Positions 15,793-25,184 of a stretch of DNA of 64,000 nucleotides are shown piece by piece (the first letter of the stretch is position 1; each line of letters starts with the position of its first letter). The stretch spans positions 434,001 through 498,000 of the forward strand of contig NZ_FNET01000001.1 in assembly GCF_900100275.1 (NCBI RefSeq), given 5' to 3'. Made by a program: the position numbers and the translations under genes. The notes under the pieces are model-generated. The model was not told the DNA's origin. It saw only the letters and a program-made list of their open reading frames with translations, and made no database searches. The stretch comes from Lentzea albidocapillata subsp. violacea. Lineage in GTDB: Bacteria > Actinomycetota > Actinomycetes > Mycobacteriales > Pseudonocardiaceae.

Positions 15793-18700
15793 CAGGACAC
15801 CTTCGGCGTGGCGCGGACACCCATGTGCACGTACTGCTCCCCGGTGGGCAGCGAGTAGAACACCAGGGAGGACCAGCTCCTGGAGTCCGGCCACAGGTAG
15901 AGGAAACGCCCGTCGCCGGCCGGGACGAGATCCACCAGGGGCGGCTTGGGGAACATGTCGGCCATCGGACCGGTGGGCGTCAGGTCCAGCTGCAGCCCGT
16001 TCTCTCCCTCGACGATGTCGAGGATCATCGAGGCCCGCTCGTACCTGCCGAGGTAGGTGGCGTTGTCCACGGCAGGCGGTTCGGCGGCCGGCACCCGCGG
16101 CATCGGCATGTCGAGGTCCGCCAGCTCGGCGAAGATCTCCTTGTACAGCTCCAGGTACACCTCGCGGGCGGTGTCGCCGTTGGTCAGCAACGTGACCGCG
16201 AGATCGTGCTCCGGCAGGACGCGCAGGAACGCGGACTGCCCGATGGTGTTGCCGTCGTGGCCGATCAGCCGCTGCCCGTCCCAGTCGAACCGGATCCAGC
16301 CGATGCCCCACGAGTCGCCCAGCGCCTCCGGGTCGGGCACGTCGGTCTGCTTCTCGGTCATCGCGGCGGCCGACTCCTCCGACAACACCCGCGTGCCGTC
16401 CTGCGCCTCGCCGCCGTTCAGGTGCATGGCCGCGAACCTGAGCACGTCCTCGGTGCTGCCGAAGATCGTTCCGGCCGGGCCGACCGAGCGCGGCAGCATC
16501 CACACCGGCACGGTTTCGAGCTTCTCGTCCCTGGTGACGTGGCCGACGGCGGCGCGGTGCAGCAGCGCCTCCTCCGGCAGCGTGCCGGTGCGGGTGAGTC
16601 CGAGCGGGGCGAAGAGCTTCTCCCGCATCGCGACGTCCCACGTCTTGCCGGTGAGCTTCTCGATCACCCGCCCGGCGAGGACGAAACCGGCGTTGCTGTA
16701 GGAGAACGTCGCGCCGAGCGGGTGGTTCTGGGCGGCTTCGGCGAGCAGTTCGGTGTAGCGCTCCAGGCAGTCGTCGCCGCGGCCGGTGTCGGTGAAGTTG
16801 TCACCGTCGATGCCGCTGGTGTGGGTGAGCAGGTGCCGCATGGTCACCTTCTGCTCGACCACCGGGTCGGAGAGCTTCAGCTCGGGCAGCACGTCGACGA
16901 TCGGCGCGTCGAGGTCGAGCAGGCCTTCGTCGACGAGCCGCATCACGACCGTCGTCGTGAACACCTTGCCCATCGAGCCGATCTGGAAGATCGTGTCGTC
17001 GGTGACCTCGACCCCGGTCGACAGGTTCAGCACGCCGTGGTGCGCGAGGACCGTCTCGCCCTGGTAGAGAATGCCGAGCGCGGCACCGGGCAGGTCGTGC
17101 TTCTTCGCGAGCGCGGAAAGCCTGCGCTGCCAGTGCTTCTGGTCGAGCGGCTTGCGGTCCTCCGCGTGCTCGCGCACCCAGTCGACGACGCGGCGGTTGA
17201 AGTCCTCGCGGTGCGACGGCTTGCCGCTGAGGATGAACAGGTGCGACTCGTCGGGATAGAGCACCAGTTCGGCCGGCACGCCGTTGCGGCGCAGCGCGGT
17301 GAACCACTGCTCGGCCTGGCCCGCCGGGCACCGGTCGTCGGCGGCGCCCTGGTAGACCAGGGTGGGTGTGCGGACGTCGGCCACGCGCGTCAGCGGGGAG
17401 AGTTCGGCGATGTGCCCGCCCGCGCCGCCCAGTTCCAGCTCGGTCAGGTAGTGGCCGCCGTCGGACGTGCCGCCCATGCTGGTCAGGTCGCTGACCACGC
17501 CGCCTGCCACGGCAGCGGCGAACCTGGTGTCGCGGCTGGTCAGGTAGCAGGTCATGTAGCCGCCGTAGCTGTAGCCGGTGACGGCGAGCTTCGCCGGATC
17601 AGCGAGCCCCTCGGCCACCAGCTGGTCGATCGGTTCGAGGAAGTCCTTGGCGTCGGACTTACCCCACGCGCCGAGCGCGGCCTTGTAGAAGGCCTCGCCG
17701 TAACCGTCGCTGCCGCGCGGGTTGAGGAGCAGCACCGCCCAGCCCTGCTGCGCCAGCACCTGGTGGTAGAGGTGCACCGGGTCGGCGGTGCCGTTCCACG
17801 CGTTGTGCGGGCCGCCGTGGATGTCGAGCAGCAGCGGCGACGGGCCGGTGCGTGCGGGGTCGCGGACCAGCCAGCCGTGCACGACCGTGCCGTCCGAGAT
17901 CGTGAACTCGCGTTCCTCGCGGACGAACGGCGTGATCTCGTTGTGTCCGGTGTGGACGGTGACCTCGCCCGTGGTCAGGTCGACGGTGGCGACCTCGCCG
18001 AACGACGTGGGTGTGCTCAGCACGACGGCTGCGCTGTCCCCGGCGACGGAAAGCCCTGCCACGACACGGGAATCCCCGCCCAGGACCAGGCGCGGCACGT
18101 CGCCGGCTTCCAGGCCCACGGCGTAGAGCTGGGTGCAGCCTCGATCGCGCGCGCAGAACAGCACCGTGTTCCCGTGCTGGGCGGGCAGTCCGCCGGGATA
18201 GCCCGCCATGCCGGGCATGACGTTGCGGTCGAGCGACGCGGACAGGGTGCGGACCTCGCCGTCCAGCGGCAGGTGCAGGAGGTCGAGGTGCCCGGCGTCC
18301 GCGGTGGTGCGACCGGTCACGAGCAGCCCGGCCTCGGTCCACGTGACCGTCGCGGCCTGCCCCTCGGCGAGTCCGGCGACCTTCGGTTCCGAGGTGCCGT
18401 CGACGTCGACGACGTGCACCGGCACGCGGAAGGTCAGGTCGGCGTCCTCGTCGCGGGCGGCCGTGAAGGCGAGCTTCGTGCCGTCCGGTGACCACGCGGG
18501 GGCGCTCGCGTGCCAGTCGCCGCTGGTCAGCTGCCGCACCTCGCGGGTCTCCAGGTCGAGGACGTGCAGGTGGGCGCGGACGCTGCGCAGGTAGCCGGAC
18601 CCGTCGGACTTGTGGTCGAGACGGCTCGTGACGATCGGCGCGGTGGCGTCCGCGATGTCGATGGGCGCCGAGAACGCCAGCTTCGTACCGTCGGCGCTCC

Positions 18701-19013
18701 AGACCGGGGCACCGGCACCGAGCGGCAGCGTCGTGAGCTGTTCCGGCTCGCCGTCCAGCAGCCAGACCTGGGCCGGGCCGTCCTGGGCGCGCAGGAACGC
18801 GATCCTGCCGTCCGGTGACCACGCCGGTGCCGAGTCGGCCTTACCCCTGGTGAGCTGCTTCGCCGTGCCGTTCGAGATCCGCCAGAGCGCGCGTTCGTCG
18901 CGGTCGTTCTCGCGGTCGGTGGTGCGCAGGACGTAGACGACCTCGGACCCATCGGGCGAGATGGCGGGCTGTTCCGGCAGCGCGTGGCCGTACAGGTCCT
19001 CGATGGTGGTCAC
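15792..19013 (-). CDS. Prolyl-oligopeptidase (S9) fused to beta-lactamase-fold serine hydrolase
   Basis: This 1073-residue protein joins two enzymes. Residues about 1-380 form a WD40-like beta-propeller with SPDG repeats. Residues about 380-620 form an S9 alpha/beta-hydrolase with GYSYGGYM (nucleophile near Ser484), DDRCP (Asp) and DESHLF (His). After a short linker, residues about 635-1073 form a class C beta-lactamase/D-aminopeptidase-like domain with SMGK (SxxK near residue 680), YSN and an HDG-type segment. The GTG at 19013 overlaps the upstream TGA by 4 bp. Each part is normally a separate protein, and I see no stop between them. No signal peptide is visible, so it should act in the cytoplasm on imported peptides, possibly with D-residues. 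Confidence 0.8.
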   Translation of the reverse strand: MTTIEDLYGHALPEQPAISPDGSEVVYVLRTTDRENDRDERALWRISNGTAKQLTRGKADSAPAWSPDGRIAFLRAQDGPAQVWLLDGEPEQLTTLPLGAGAPVWSADGTKLAFSAPIDIADATAPIVTSRLDHKSDGSGYLRSVRAHLHVLDLETREVRQLTSGDWHASAPAWSPDGTKLAFTAARDEDADLTFRVPVHVVDVDGTSEPKVAGLAEGQAATVTWTEAGLLVTGRTTADAGHLDLLHLPLDGEVRTLSASLDRNVMPGMAGYPGGLPAQHGNTVLFCARDRGCTQLYAVGLEAGDVPRLVLGGDSRVVAGLSVAGDSAAVVLSTPTSFGEVATVDLTTGEVTVHTGHNEITPFVREEREFTISDGTVVHGWLVRDPARTGPSPLLLDIHGGPHNAWNGTADPVHLYHQVLAQQGWAVLLLNPRGSDGYGEAFYKAALGAWGKSDAKDFLEPIDQLVAEGLADPAKLAVTGYSYGGYMTCYLTSRDTRFAAAVAGGVVSDLTSMGGTSDGGHYLTELELGGAGGHIAELSPLTRVADVRTPTLVYQGAADDRCPAGQAEQWFTALRRNGVPAELVLYPDESHLFILSGKPSHREDFNRRVVDWVREHAEDRKPLDQKHWQRRLSALAKKHDLPGAALGILYQGETVLAHHGVLNLSTGVEVTDDTIFQIGSMGKVFTTTVVMRLVDEGLLDLDAPIVDVLPELKLSDPVVEQKVTMRHLLTHTSGIDGDNFTDTGRGDDCLERYTELLAEAAQNHPLGATFSYSNAGFVLAGRVIEKLTGKTWDVAMREKLFAPLGLTRTGTLPEEALLHRAAVGHVTRDEKLETVPVWMLPRSVGPAGTIFGSTEDVLRFAAMHLNGGEAQDGTRVLSEESAAAMTEKQTDVPDPEALGDSWGIGWIRFDWDGQRLIGHDGNTIGQSAFLRVLPEHDLAVTLLTNGDTAREVYLELYKEIFAELADLDMPMPRVPAAEPPAVDNATYLGRYERASMILDIVEGENGLQLDLTPTGPMADMFPKPPLVDLVPAGDGRFLYLWPDSRSWSSLVFYSLPTGEQYVHMGVRATPKVS

Positions 19014-20041
19014 GATGCGGATCCCCTCAGTTCGGAACGGAACAGGTCGAGCACGTTCAGGCCGAGGACCCGGACGATGTCGTCCTCCGGCCAGCCCCTC
19101 TTCTGCAGTGCCTCGGTCACCAGCGGCAGTCCCGCCGGTCCCTCCAACCCTGGCAGGAACCGGTCGGTCGGGACGCCCTCGATCAACTGCGCCTCGCAGC
19201 ACGGCGGTGTGACGTCCTCGAGGACCTCCTTGACGAAATCCGGGCCGAGGCCGACGTGGCGCACTCCCATGACGCCCGCGATGTGCTCGATGTGGTCGGC
19301 CAGGCGGTCGATCGTGAAGTCGGACTCGTGCAGGAACGGCGCGAAGAAGTTCACGCACACCACGCCGCCGTTGGCCGCGATGCCCCGCAGTTGCGCATCG
19401 GTGAGGTTGCGGTGGTGGTCGCGCAACGCCCGTGCCGACGAGTGCGTCGCCATCACCGGACGGGACGAGAGCTCCAGCACGTGGTCGACGCCCGCCACGC
19501 TCAGGTGGCTGACGTCGAAGATCATGCCGAGGCGTTCCATCTCGGCGTGCGCGGCGACGCCGGCCCTGGTCAGCCTGCTGCCGGTGGCGTCCTCGCCGCT
19601 GCCGTCGGCCAGCGCGGTGCGGCCGAAGTGGGCGAGGGACGCGATCCGCACGCCCAGCCGGTACAGGGTCTCCAGAAGTTCCACGTCCTCGCCGACGCCC
19701 GGCGCGCTCTCCAGCGCGAGCACGAGCGCGATCTGGTCGCCTGCCAGCGCCTGGTCGATGTCGGTGCCGTCGAGGCAGAGCCTGGTCTCCGGGCTGGCCT
19801 CGGCGATGCGGTGCGCTGCCTCGATCATCCGCAGCGTCTGCCTGAGCGCGCCTTCCGGCCGGAACAGGTCGTCGATGAACACCGGCAGCACCTGCAGGTT
19901 CACCCCGCCCTTCCGCAGTTGCGGCAGCCACCGTTCGCGGAAGTGCGGCACCCACCGCTCGACCGGGCGGTGGACGATGGCGTCCAGCAGGTCGTTGTGG
20001 GTGTCCGCGACGACACTGCGCCCGTGCAGATCGTCGATCAT
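19010..20041 (-). CDS. M19 membrane-dipeptidase family hydrolase
   Basis: The 343-residue protein carries the M19 (renal dipeptidase) features: DTHNDLLD near the N-terminus (HxD, His15 and Asp17), a bridging Glu in ALESAPG, DVSHLS and THSSAR with the later histidine ligands, and GLGPDF near the C-terminus. M19 enzymes cleave dipeptides and are known for tolerating a D-residue at the C-terminal position. This fits an operon that also holds D-amino-acid processing enzymes. It has no signal peptide and should be cytoplasmic. Its ATG at 20041 overlaps the TGA of the ABC ATPase gene. Confidence 0.87.
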   Translation of the reverse strand: MIDDLHGRSVVADTHNDLLDAIVHRPVERWVPHFRERWLPQLRKGGVNLQVLPVFIDDLFRPEGALRQTLRMIEAAHRIAEASPETRLCLDGTDIDQALAGDQIALVLALESAPGVGEDVELLETLYRLGVRIASLAHFGRTALADGSGEDATGSRLTRAGVAAHAEMERLGMIFDVSHLSVAGVDHVLELSSRPVMATHSSARALRDHHRNLTDAQLRGIAANGGVVCVNFFAPFLHESDFTIDRLADHIEHIAGVMGVRHVGLGPDFVKEVLEDVTPPCCEAQLIEGVPTDRFLPGLEGPAGLPLVTEALQKRGWPEDDIVRVLGLNVLDLFRSELRGSAS

Positions 20042-20745
20042 GAAGCCTCCAGCCTCGTGTGCCTTCTCGGCGCGGCCGCGAGCAGCTCGCGCGTGTACTC
20101 GTGCTGTGGATCTTCGAGCACCTGTCCGGCCGGACCCTCCTCCACGATCCTGCCCGCCTTCATCACCGCGATGCGGTCGCTCACGTACCGCACGACGGCG
20201 AGGTTGTGCGAGATGAACAGCATGGAGAGGCCGAGCTGTCGTTGCAGGTCGCGCACCAGGTTCAGCACGGCGCCCTGCACGGACACGTCGAGCGCGGACG
20301 TGATCTCGTCGGCGATGACGACCCTGGGGTGGCCGGCCAGCGCCCTGGCGAGCGCGACCCGTTGCCGTTGCCCGCCGGAGAGCCTCGCCGGCAGTGCCGT
20401 GGCCCGGCCGGGGTCGAGGTTCACCAGTTCGAGCAGCCGTGCGACCTCTGCCTTCTTGTCGGTGCCCCTCGGCATGGCCTCGGCGATCGAGTTGCCGATG
20501 CTCATCCGCGGGTCGAGCGACGAGTACGGGTCCTGGAAGACCATCTGGACCTTGCCGTCCGCCCTGATGTGGCCCGAGGTGGGTTTCCGGAGGCCGACCG
20601 CGGTGGCGGCGAGCGTCGACTTGCCCGACCCCGACTCGCCGACGAGGCCCATGACCTGCCCCGCCGGCACGGTGAGGCTGACGTCGTCGACGGCCGTGTG
20701 GTGGCCGAAGCGGACGGTGACGTTGGTGAAGACGAGTTCGCTCAT
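20038..20745 (-). CDS. Peptide ABC transporter ATPase (DppF/OppF-like)
   Basis: The 235-residue protein contains a Walker A motif GESGSGKST, Q-loop FQDPYSSLDP, signature LSGGQRQR, Walker B VIADE and the switch histidine in ISHN. FQDPYSSLDPRMSIG is characteristic of the second ATPase of oligopeptide/dipeptide importers. It is shorter than usual because the C-terminal oligopeptide-type extension is absent. It partners the ATPase domain fused to the permease encoded just upstream, with 4-bp overlaps on both sides. Confidence 0.88.
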   Translation of the reverse strand: MSELVFTNVTVRFGHHTAVDDVSLTVPAGQVMGLVGESGSGKSTLAATAVGLRKPTSGHIRADGKVQMVFQDPYSSLDPRMSIGNSIAEAMPRGTDKKAEVARLLELVNLDPGRATALPARLSGGQRQRVALARALAGHPRVVIADEITSALDVSVQGAVLNLVRDLQRQLGLSMLFISHNLAVVRYVSDRIAVMKAGRIVEEGPAGQVLEDPQHEYTRELLAAAPRRHTRLEAS

Positions 20746-22568
20746 CGCACACCTGCCAGTTCGGTCTCCGACTTCCAGCACGCGACCCGGTGGTCCTGCC
20801 GGTGGGTCGTGAGTTCGGGTTCTTCGGTGCGGCACTGGTCGTCGGCGAGCGGGCACCGCGGCGCGAACGGGCACCCGCGACCGATCTCACCGGGTTCCGG
20901 CGGCCGGCCGGGGATGACCGCGAGTGGCGCGTCCCGGTCCGTGTCGAGGTCCGGCACCGCCTTCAGCAACGCCGTCGTGTACGGGTGCCGCGCGGCCGTG
21001 AAGAGCTCGTCCGTGGGCAGTTCCTCGACGATCCGGCCCGCGTACATCACGAGCACGCGGTCGCAGGTCTGCGCCACGACGGTGATGTCGTGACTGATGA
21101 GCAGCACCGCCGCGCTGCGGTCCTGCCTGATCCTGGCGAGCAGCTTGAGCACCTCGCGCTGCACGGTGACGTCGAGCGCGGTGGTGGGTTCGTCGGCGAT
21201 CACCAGCTGCGGTTCGCCCATCAGCCCCATCGCGATCATCGCCCGCTGCCGCATGCCGCCCGAGAACTCGTGCGGGTACTGCTTCGCCCGGCGCTCCGGC
21301 TCCGGGATCCGCACGGCGTCGAGCCGGTCGACGGCCTTGCGCGCCGCGGCCCCGCGGCCGAGCCCTTGGTGCACCTCGGACACCTCGGCGATCTGCCGGC
21401 CGATGCGTTTGGTGGGGTTGAACGAGGTCGTCGGGTCCTGGAACACCATCGCGAGCCGCGTGCCCAGCTCCCGGTCCGGGGTCCGGTCGAGCGGCTTTCC
21501 GTTGAACTCCAACGTGTCCGCGGTGACGGTGCCGGGGTGCTCCACGAGCCGCGACACGGCCAGCGCGGTGAGGCTCTTGCCGGAGCCGGACTCGCCGACC
21601 ACGCCGATCATCTCTCCCTTGTGGACGGTGAACGACACGCCGCGCACCGGCGTGATGCCGCCGGGGAAGGACACGTGCAGGTTCCGGACGGTCAGCAACC
21701 CGGCATCGGCCGGTGCGCTGGTGGTCTTCGGCGCCAGGGTCGCGGCGCGGTGTGACCGCTGCCGGTGACCCGCCGCGGCGGCCTCGCCGAACAGGTTGAA
21801 CGCCAGCCCCGCGAGCACCACGGCGACCGCCGGCCCCAGCGCGGGAGCGGGGGAGATGTAGATGCGGTTGAGGCCTTCGCCGAGCAGCCGTCCCCAGTCG
21901 TAGGAGGGTGCCTGCACGCCGATGCCGAGGAACGACAGCCCGGCGAACGCGGTCAGCGCCGACCCCGCCGCGAGGGTGGCGTTGATGACGAGCGGCTCGG
22001 CGATGTTGGGCAGGACGTGCCGGGTCAGCAGCCGGAACCGGCCCACCCCGCACACCCGCGCGGCCGCGATGAAGTCGCGTCCGCTGACCGAGGCCGTCAG
22101 CGTCTGGGTGAGGCGGGCGAACGACGGCGTGATCGCGAACGCGATGGCCAGCGCCGCGCCGATCGTCCCGGTGCCGAAGATGACGGCGAAGAACAGCGCC
22201 AGCAACAGCCCGGGGAACGCGACGGCGATGTTCACCGCGGACGTGACGATCCGCGCCGCCCACCTCGGGAGCACCGACGGCACGGAACCGAGGACCAGGC
22301 CCGTGGCGACGCCGATCACCGTCGCCAGCAACGCGAGGCCGATCGTGAGCCGGGTGGCCACGAGGACACGGAAGAAGATGTCGCGGCCGAGCTGGTCGGT
22401 GCCCAGCAGGTGGTCCGCGGACGGGCCCTGCTGGAGGGCGTCGGTGTTGATGGCGGCGGCGCGGTCGCCCCAGAGGAGCGGGGCGAAGATCGCCAGGGCG
22501 AGCAGGATGGTGAGGAGGACGGCGGAGGCGGCGCCTACGGGGGAGCGGAGGACGGTCAGGCGACGCAT
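20742..22568 (-). CDS. Fused peptide ABC permease and ATPase (DppC-DppD-like)
   Basis: Residues about 1-265 form a DppC/OppC-type permease: an N-terminal helix, then GTDQLGRDIFFRVLVATR and the EAA-like loop ARVCGVGRFRLLTRHVLPN. A linker of about 30 residues leads to a complete DppD-type ATPase (about 295-608) with GESGSGKS, FQDPTTSFNP, FSGGMRQR, VIADEPTTALD and the terminal Cys-rich GCPFAPRCPLADDQC module. Permease and ATPase are usually separate chains, but the frame is continuous. The ATG at 22568 has a gggagg site, and another in-frame ATG lies at 22619. It should sit in the membrane with the DppB-like subunit and the lipoprotein receptor. Confidence 0.85.
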   Translation of the reverse strand: MRRLTVLRSPVGAASAVLLTILLALAIFAPLLWGDRAAAINTDALQQGPSADHLLGTDQLGRDIFFRVLVATRLTIGLALLATVIGVATGLVLGSVPSVLPRWAARIVTSAVNIAVAFPGLLLALFFAVIFGTGTIGAALAIAFAITPSFARLTQTLTASVSGRDFIAAARVCGVGRFRLLTRHVLPNIAEPLVINATLAAGSALTAFAGLSFLGIGVQAPSYDWGRLLGEGLNRIYISPAPALGPAVAVVLAGLAFNLFGEAAAAGHRQRSHRAATLAPKTTSAPADAGLLTVRNLHVSFPGGITPVRGVSFTVHKGEMIGVVGESGSGKSLTALAVSRLVEHPGTVTADTLEFNGKPLDRTPDRELGTRLAMVFQDPTTSFNPTKRIGRQIAEVSEVHQGLGRGAAARKAVDRLDAVRIPEPERRAKQYPHEFSGGMRQRAMIAMGLMGEPQLVIADEPTTALDVTVQREVLKLLARIRQDRSAAVLLISHDITVVAQTCDRVLVMYAGRIVEELPTDELFTAARHPYTTALLKAVPDLDTDRDAPLAVIPGRPPEPGEIGRGCPFAPRCPLADDQCRTEEPELTTHRQDHRVACWKSETELAGVR

Positions 22569-22671
22569 GCCGCCTCCCCGGACGTTGGTGGTGCGTGAGT
22601 CGGGCGGGGAACGGCGCACGCATCCCCGATCGTCGGCTGCGGCCCGGCGAGCGGGCGGAGGGCCGGGCGCA

Positions 22672-23619
22672 TCACGCCTCCCTGATCGTCGAACGCGGAT
22701 CGAGCAGTGCCAGCACCACGTCCACCACCAGGTTCACCAGCAGCACCCCGGCCCCGTACACCAGCACGATGCCCTGCACTGCCGGATAGTCCTTCTGCTG
22801 GATCGAGCCGACGATGGTCGACCCCAGACCGGGCCACGCGAACACGTTCTCCACCAGCACGGTCCCCGCGACGAGGGCGGCGAGCATCATGCCGCCCAGG
22901 GTCAGGGTCGCGGTGACGGCGTTGGGCAGCGCGTGCCGCACGTACACCAGCCGTGCCGGCAGGCGCTTGGCCCGTGCGGTTCGCACGTAGTCGTTGCCCA
23001 GCACGGAAAGCAGCTCGACCCGCACGATCCGGGCGAGCACCGCGGCCGGGCCGATCGCCAGGGCCAGCACCGGCAGCACCCACGAGCCGGCGGCGTCGTT
23101 GCCCGCCACGGGGAACAGGCCGAGCTGCACGGCGAACAGGCCCACGAGCCCCACGGCGAGCAGGAACTCCGGGATCGCGGCCAGCACCACGCTCGTCGAC
23201 GTGAACGCCAGCTCGCCGCCGCGCCGGCGGCCGCCCTTCGTCAGGACGGCCATCACGACGCCCACCGGCACCGCCACGGCGACGACCACCAGGAAGGCGA
23301 GCACCGCCAGCTGCACGGTGGCGGGCAGGCGGTCGCCGATCAGCGACGCGACCGGGGTGCCGCTGATCAGCGATGTGCCGAACTCGCCGCGGAACAGGCC
23401 GGTGAGGTAGTGCCAGTACTGCACGGGCAACGGGTCTTCGAGGCCCAGGGCGGCGCGGCGGGCGGCGACGAGGTCCGGTGGTGCGGCCAGGCCCAGGGAC
23501 TCGCGGACCGGGTCGCCGGGAATCAGGTGGATCATCAGGAAGGCCGCGGTCACCAGCACCCACAGGGAGGTCAGGAACCGGAGTGCCCGCCGCCGGGCGA
23601 ACGGGGCCCACCCGGTCAT
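22672..23619 (-). CDS. Peptide ABC transporter permease (DppB/OppB-like)
   Basis: The 315-residue protein has the DppB signature N-terminus (one helix then MIHLIPGDP), further transmembrane segments and the cytoplasmic EAA-type loop RTARAKRLPARLVYVRHALPN. It ends with DPRSTIREA, typical of this subunit (DPRxR). The ATG at 23619 overlaps the TGA of the substrate-binding protein gene. It forms the transmembrane channel with the permease half of the downstream fusion protein. Confidence 0.9.
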   Translation of the reverse strand: MTGWAPFARRRALRFLTSLWVLVTAAFLMIHLIPGDPVRESLGLAAPPDLVAARRAALGLEDPLPVQYWHYLTGLFRGEFGTSLISGTPVASLIGDRLPATVQLAVLAFLVVVAVAVPVGVVMAVLTKGGRRRGGELAFTSTSVVLAAIPEFLLAVGLVGLFAVQLGLFPVAGNDAAGSWVLPVLALAIGPAAVLARIVRVELLSVLGNDYVRTARAKRLPARLVYVRHALPNAVTATLTLGGMMLAALVAGTVLVENVFAWPGLGSTIVGSIQQKDYPAVQGIVLVYGAGVLLVNLVVDVVLALLDPRSTIREA

Positions 23620-25184
23620 GAGGCGAGCATCCGGATCGACGCCGGGTCGAGGCTGTCGCTGATCGTGAACCGCGCGCCCTTGACGAAGGTCGGTACCACG
23701 GCGTCGAAGTACGGCACCAGGCTGGTGTCGCGCACCAGCGCGGCCTCGGCCCTGTTCCAGTGCTCGCAGCCGTCCGCGCCGGTCAGTGACGCGGCCTGCT
23801 TGGACGCCGCGGCGAACTCGGAGTTGGTGACGTGGGCGAAGTTCACGCCCTGCGGCGGCACCGGGCCGGACGCGAACGGAACGAGCTGGCTCGGCAGCGA
23901 CAACGTCACCGGCGCCATCGACACGTCCCACGCGCCGGTGCCGAACAGCGTCTGGTTGATGCCGGCGCCGTCGACGGGCGCGATCTCCACCTTCACGCCG
24001 ATGCCCTGCCACGCCTGCTGGATCAGCTCGGCGGCCGACGTCAGTGTCGGGCCGAGGACGGTCGGCTGGAGCAGCTTGACCGACAACGGTGTGCCGTCCT
24101 TCGACCGCACGCCGTCCGATCCGGCACGCCACCCCGCCGTGTCCAGCGCAGCGGCGGCCGCCGCCTTGTCGAACGCGGGCAGGTGGGACGTGACGTTGTC
24201 GCCGGTGCAGGGACGGGGTTCCACGGTCACGAGGCTCTTGGACGGCCTGCCCTTGCCGTTGGTCAGTACCTTGCCGACCTGGGCGAGATCGAGCGCCTGG
24301 ACCAGCGCGCGCCGGACGGCGGGATCCTGGCCGGGATGGCCTGCCGCCTGGTTGAACCACAGCGTGCCCAGCGGGGTCGCGATGTCGACGTGGTCGAGTT
24401 TCTGGCCGAACAGGCGTTCCTGGTCCGGGCCGGCCACGGTCGCGGCGGTGAGCTGACCGGACAGCAACAGGTTCACGGCGGTCGTCTCGTTCGCGATCAC
24501 CCGGACGACGACCTTGTCCGGCAGGCCCTGCTGGTCCTTCTCCCAGTCGCCGGGGCCCCACGCGAAGTCCTTGCGCCGCACCAGGGTGTAGTGGTCGTTG
24601 GGCACGATCTCGGAGATCGTGAACATGCCGGTGCCCTGCTCGCCCTTGGTGAGCAACGAGCGGTCGCTCAGGCCCTTGGCGCACACGATCGGCAGCGTGC
24701 CGACGTTGTTCAGCAGGAACGCGTCGGGCGCGCCGCTCGTCACCGTGACGGTGCGGGTCGCCTCGTCCGCGGTGGCCGACGTGCCGGGCGCGACCTGGAT
24801 TCCGGCCAGCGGCGACTTGTTCTTCGGGTCGCCTACGAACGTGATGTTCGCGGCGACGTCCGCGGCGGTCAGCGGTGCACCGTCGGCGCACGTGATGCCT
24901 TGGCGCAGCGTGAAAGTCGCCGTCGTGACCGTCGCGTCCCACTTCTCGGCGAGACCGGCGACGATCTCGCCACTGGACGTGCGTTCGATCAGCCTGCCGT
25001 AGAGGAACCGGCCGACCGAGCGGGCGACGGACAGGACCGTCAGCGCGGGATCGAGCGTGCCCGGATCCGTACCGATGGACATCGTGAACGTCCTGCCCTC
25101 GGCCAGGTTCTGGCTGCCGGACGGCGCCGGCGTACCGCATCCGGCCAGGACGACGACCGCGAGTAAAGCCACCGCGCGCTTCAT
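23616..25184 (-). CDS. Peptide ABC transporter substrate-binding lipoprotein
   Basis: The 522-residue protein begins with a lipoprotein signal peptide with lipobox LAGC (Cys16). It has the SBP family 5 layout, including the TLDPALTVLSVARSVGRFLY opening, LAEKWDATVTTATFTLRQGI and FNQAAGHPGQDPAVRRAL. This family binds oligopeptides, dipeptides or related ligands. It belongs to the same operon as the two permeases and two ATPases. With the downstream enzymes, peptides containing D-residues such as wall fragments are an attractive ligand, but specificity cannot be read from the sequence. Confidence 0.88.
   Translation of the reverse strand: MKRAVALLAVVVLAGCGTPAPSGSQNLAEGRTFTMSIGTDPGTLDPALTVLSVARSVGRFLYGRLIERTSSGEIVAGLAEKWDATVTTATFTLRQGITCADGAPLTAADVAANITFVGDPKNKSPLAGIQVAPGTSATADEATRTVTVTSGAPDAFLLNNVGTLPIVCAKGLSDRSLLTKGEQGTGMFTISEIVPNDHYTLVRRKDFAWGPGDWEKDQQGLPDKVVVRVIANETTAVNLLLSGQLTAATVAGPDQERLFGQKLDHVDIATPLGTLWFNQAAGHPGQDPAVRRALVQALDLAQVGKVLTNGKGRPSKSLVTVEPRPCTGDNVTSHLPAFDKAAAAAALDTAGWRAGSDGVRSKDGTPLSVKLLQPTVLGPTLTSAAELIQQAWQGIGVKVEIAPVDGAGINQTLFGTGAWDVSMAPVTLSLPSQLVPFASGPVPPQGVNFAHVTNSEFAAASKQAASLTGADGCEHWNRAEAALVRDTSLVPYFDAVVPTFVKGARFTISDSLDPASIRMLAS

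Noticed and set aside
21922-24456. 844-codon plus-strand frame
   Set aside because: Antisense to the importer genes, low complexity, no motif.
22672-25140. Large alternative minus-strand extension upstream of the DppB start
   Set aside because: The extension runs through the substrate-binding protein gene in another frame, while an ATGA overlap at 23619 gives a clear start.
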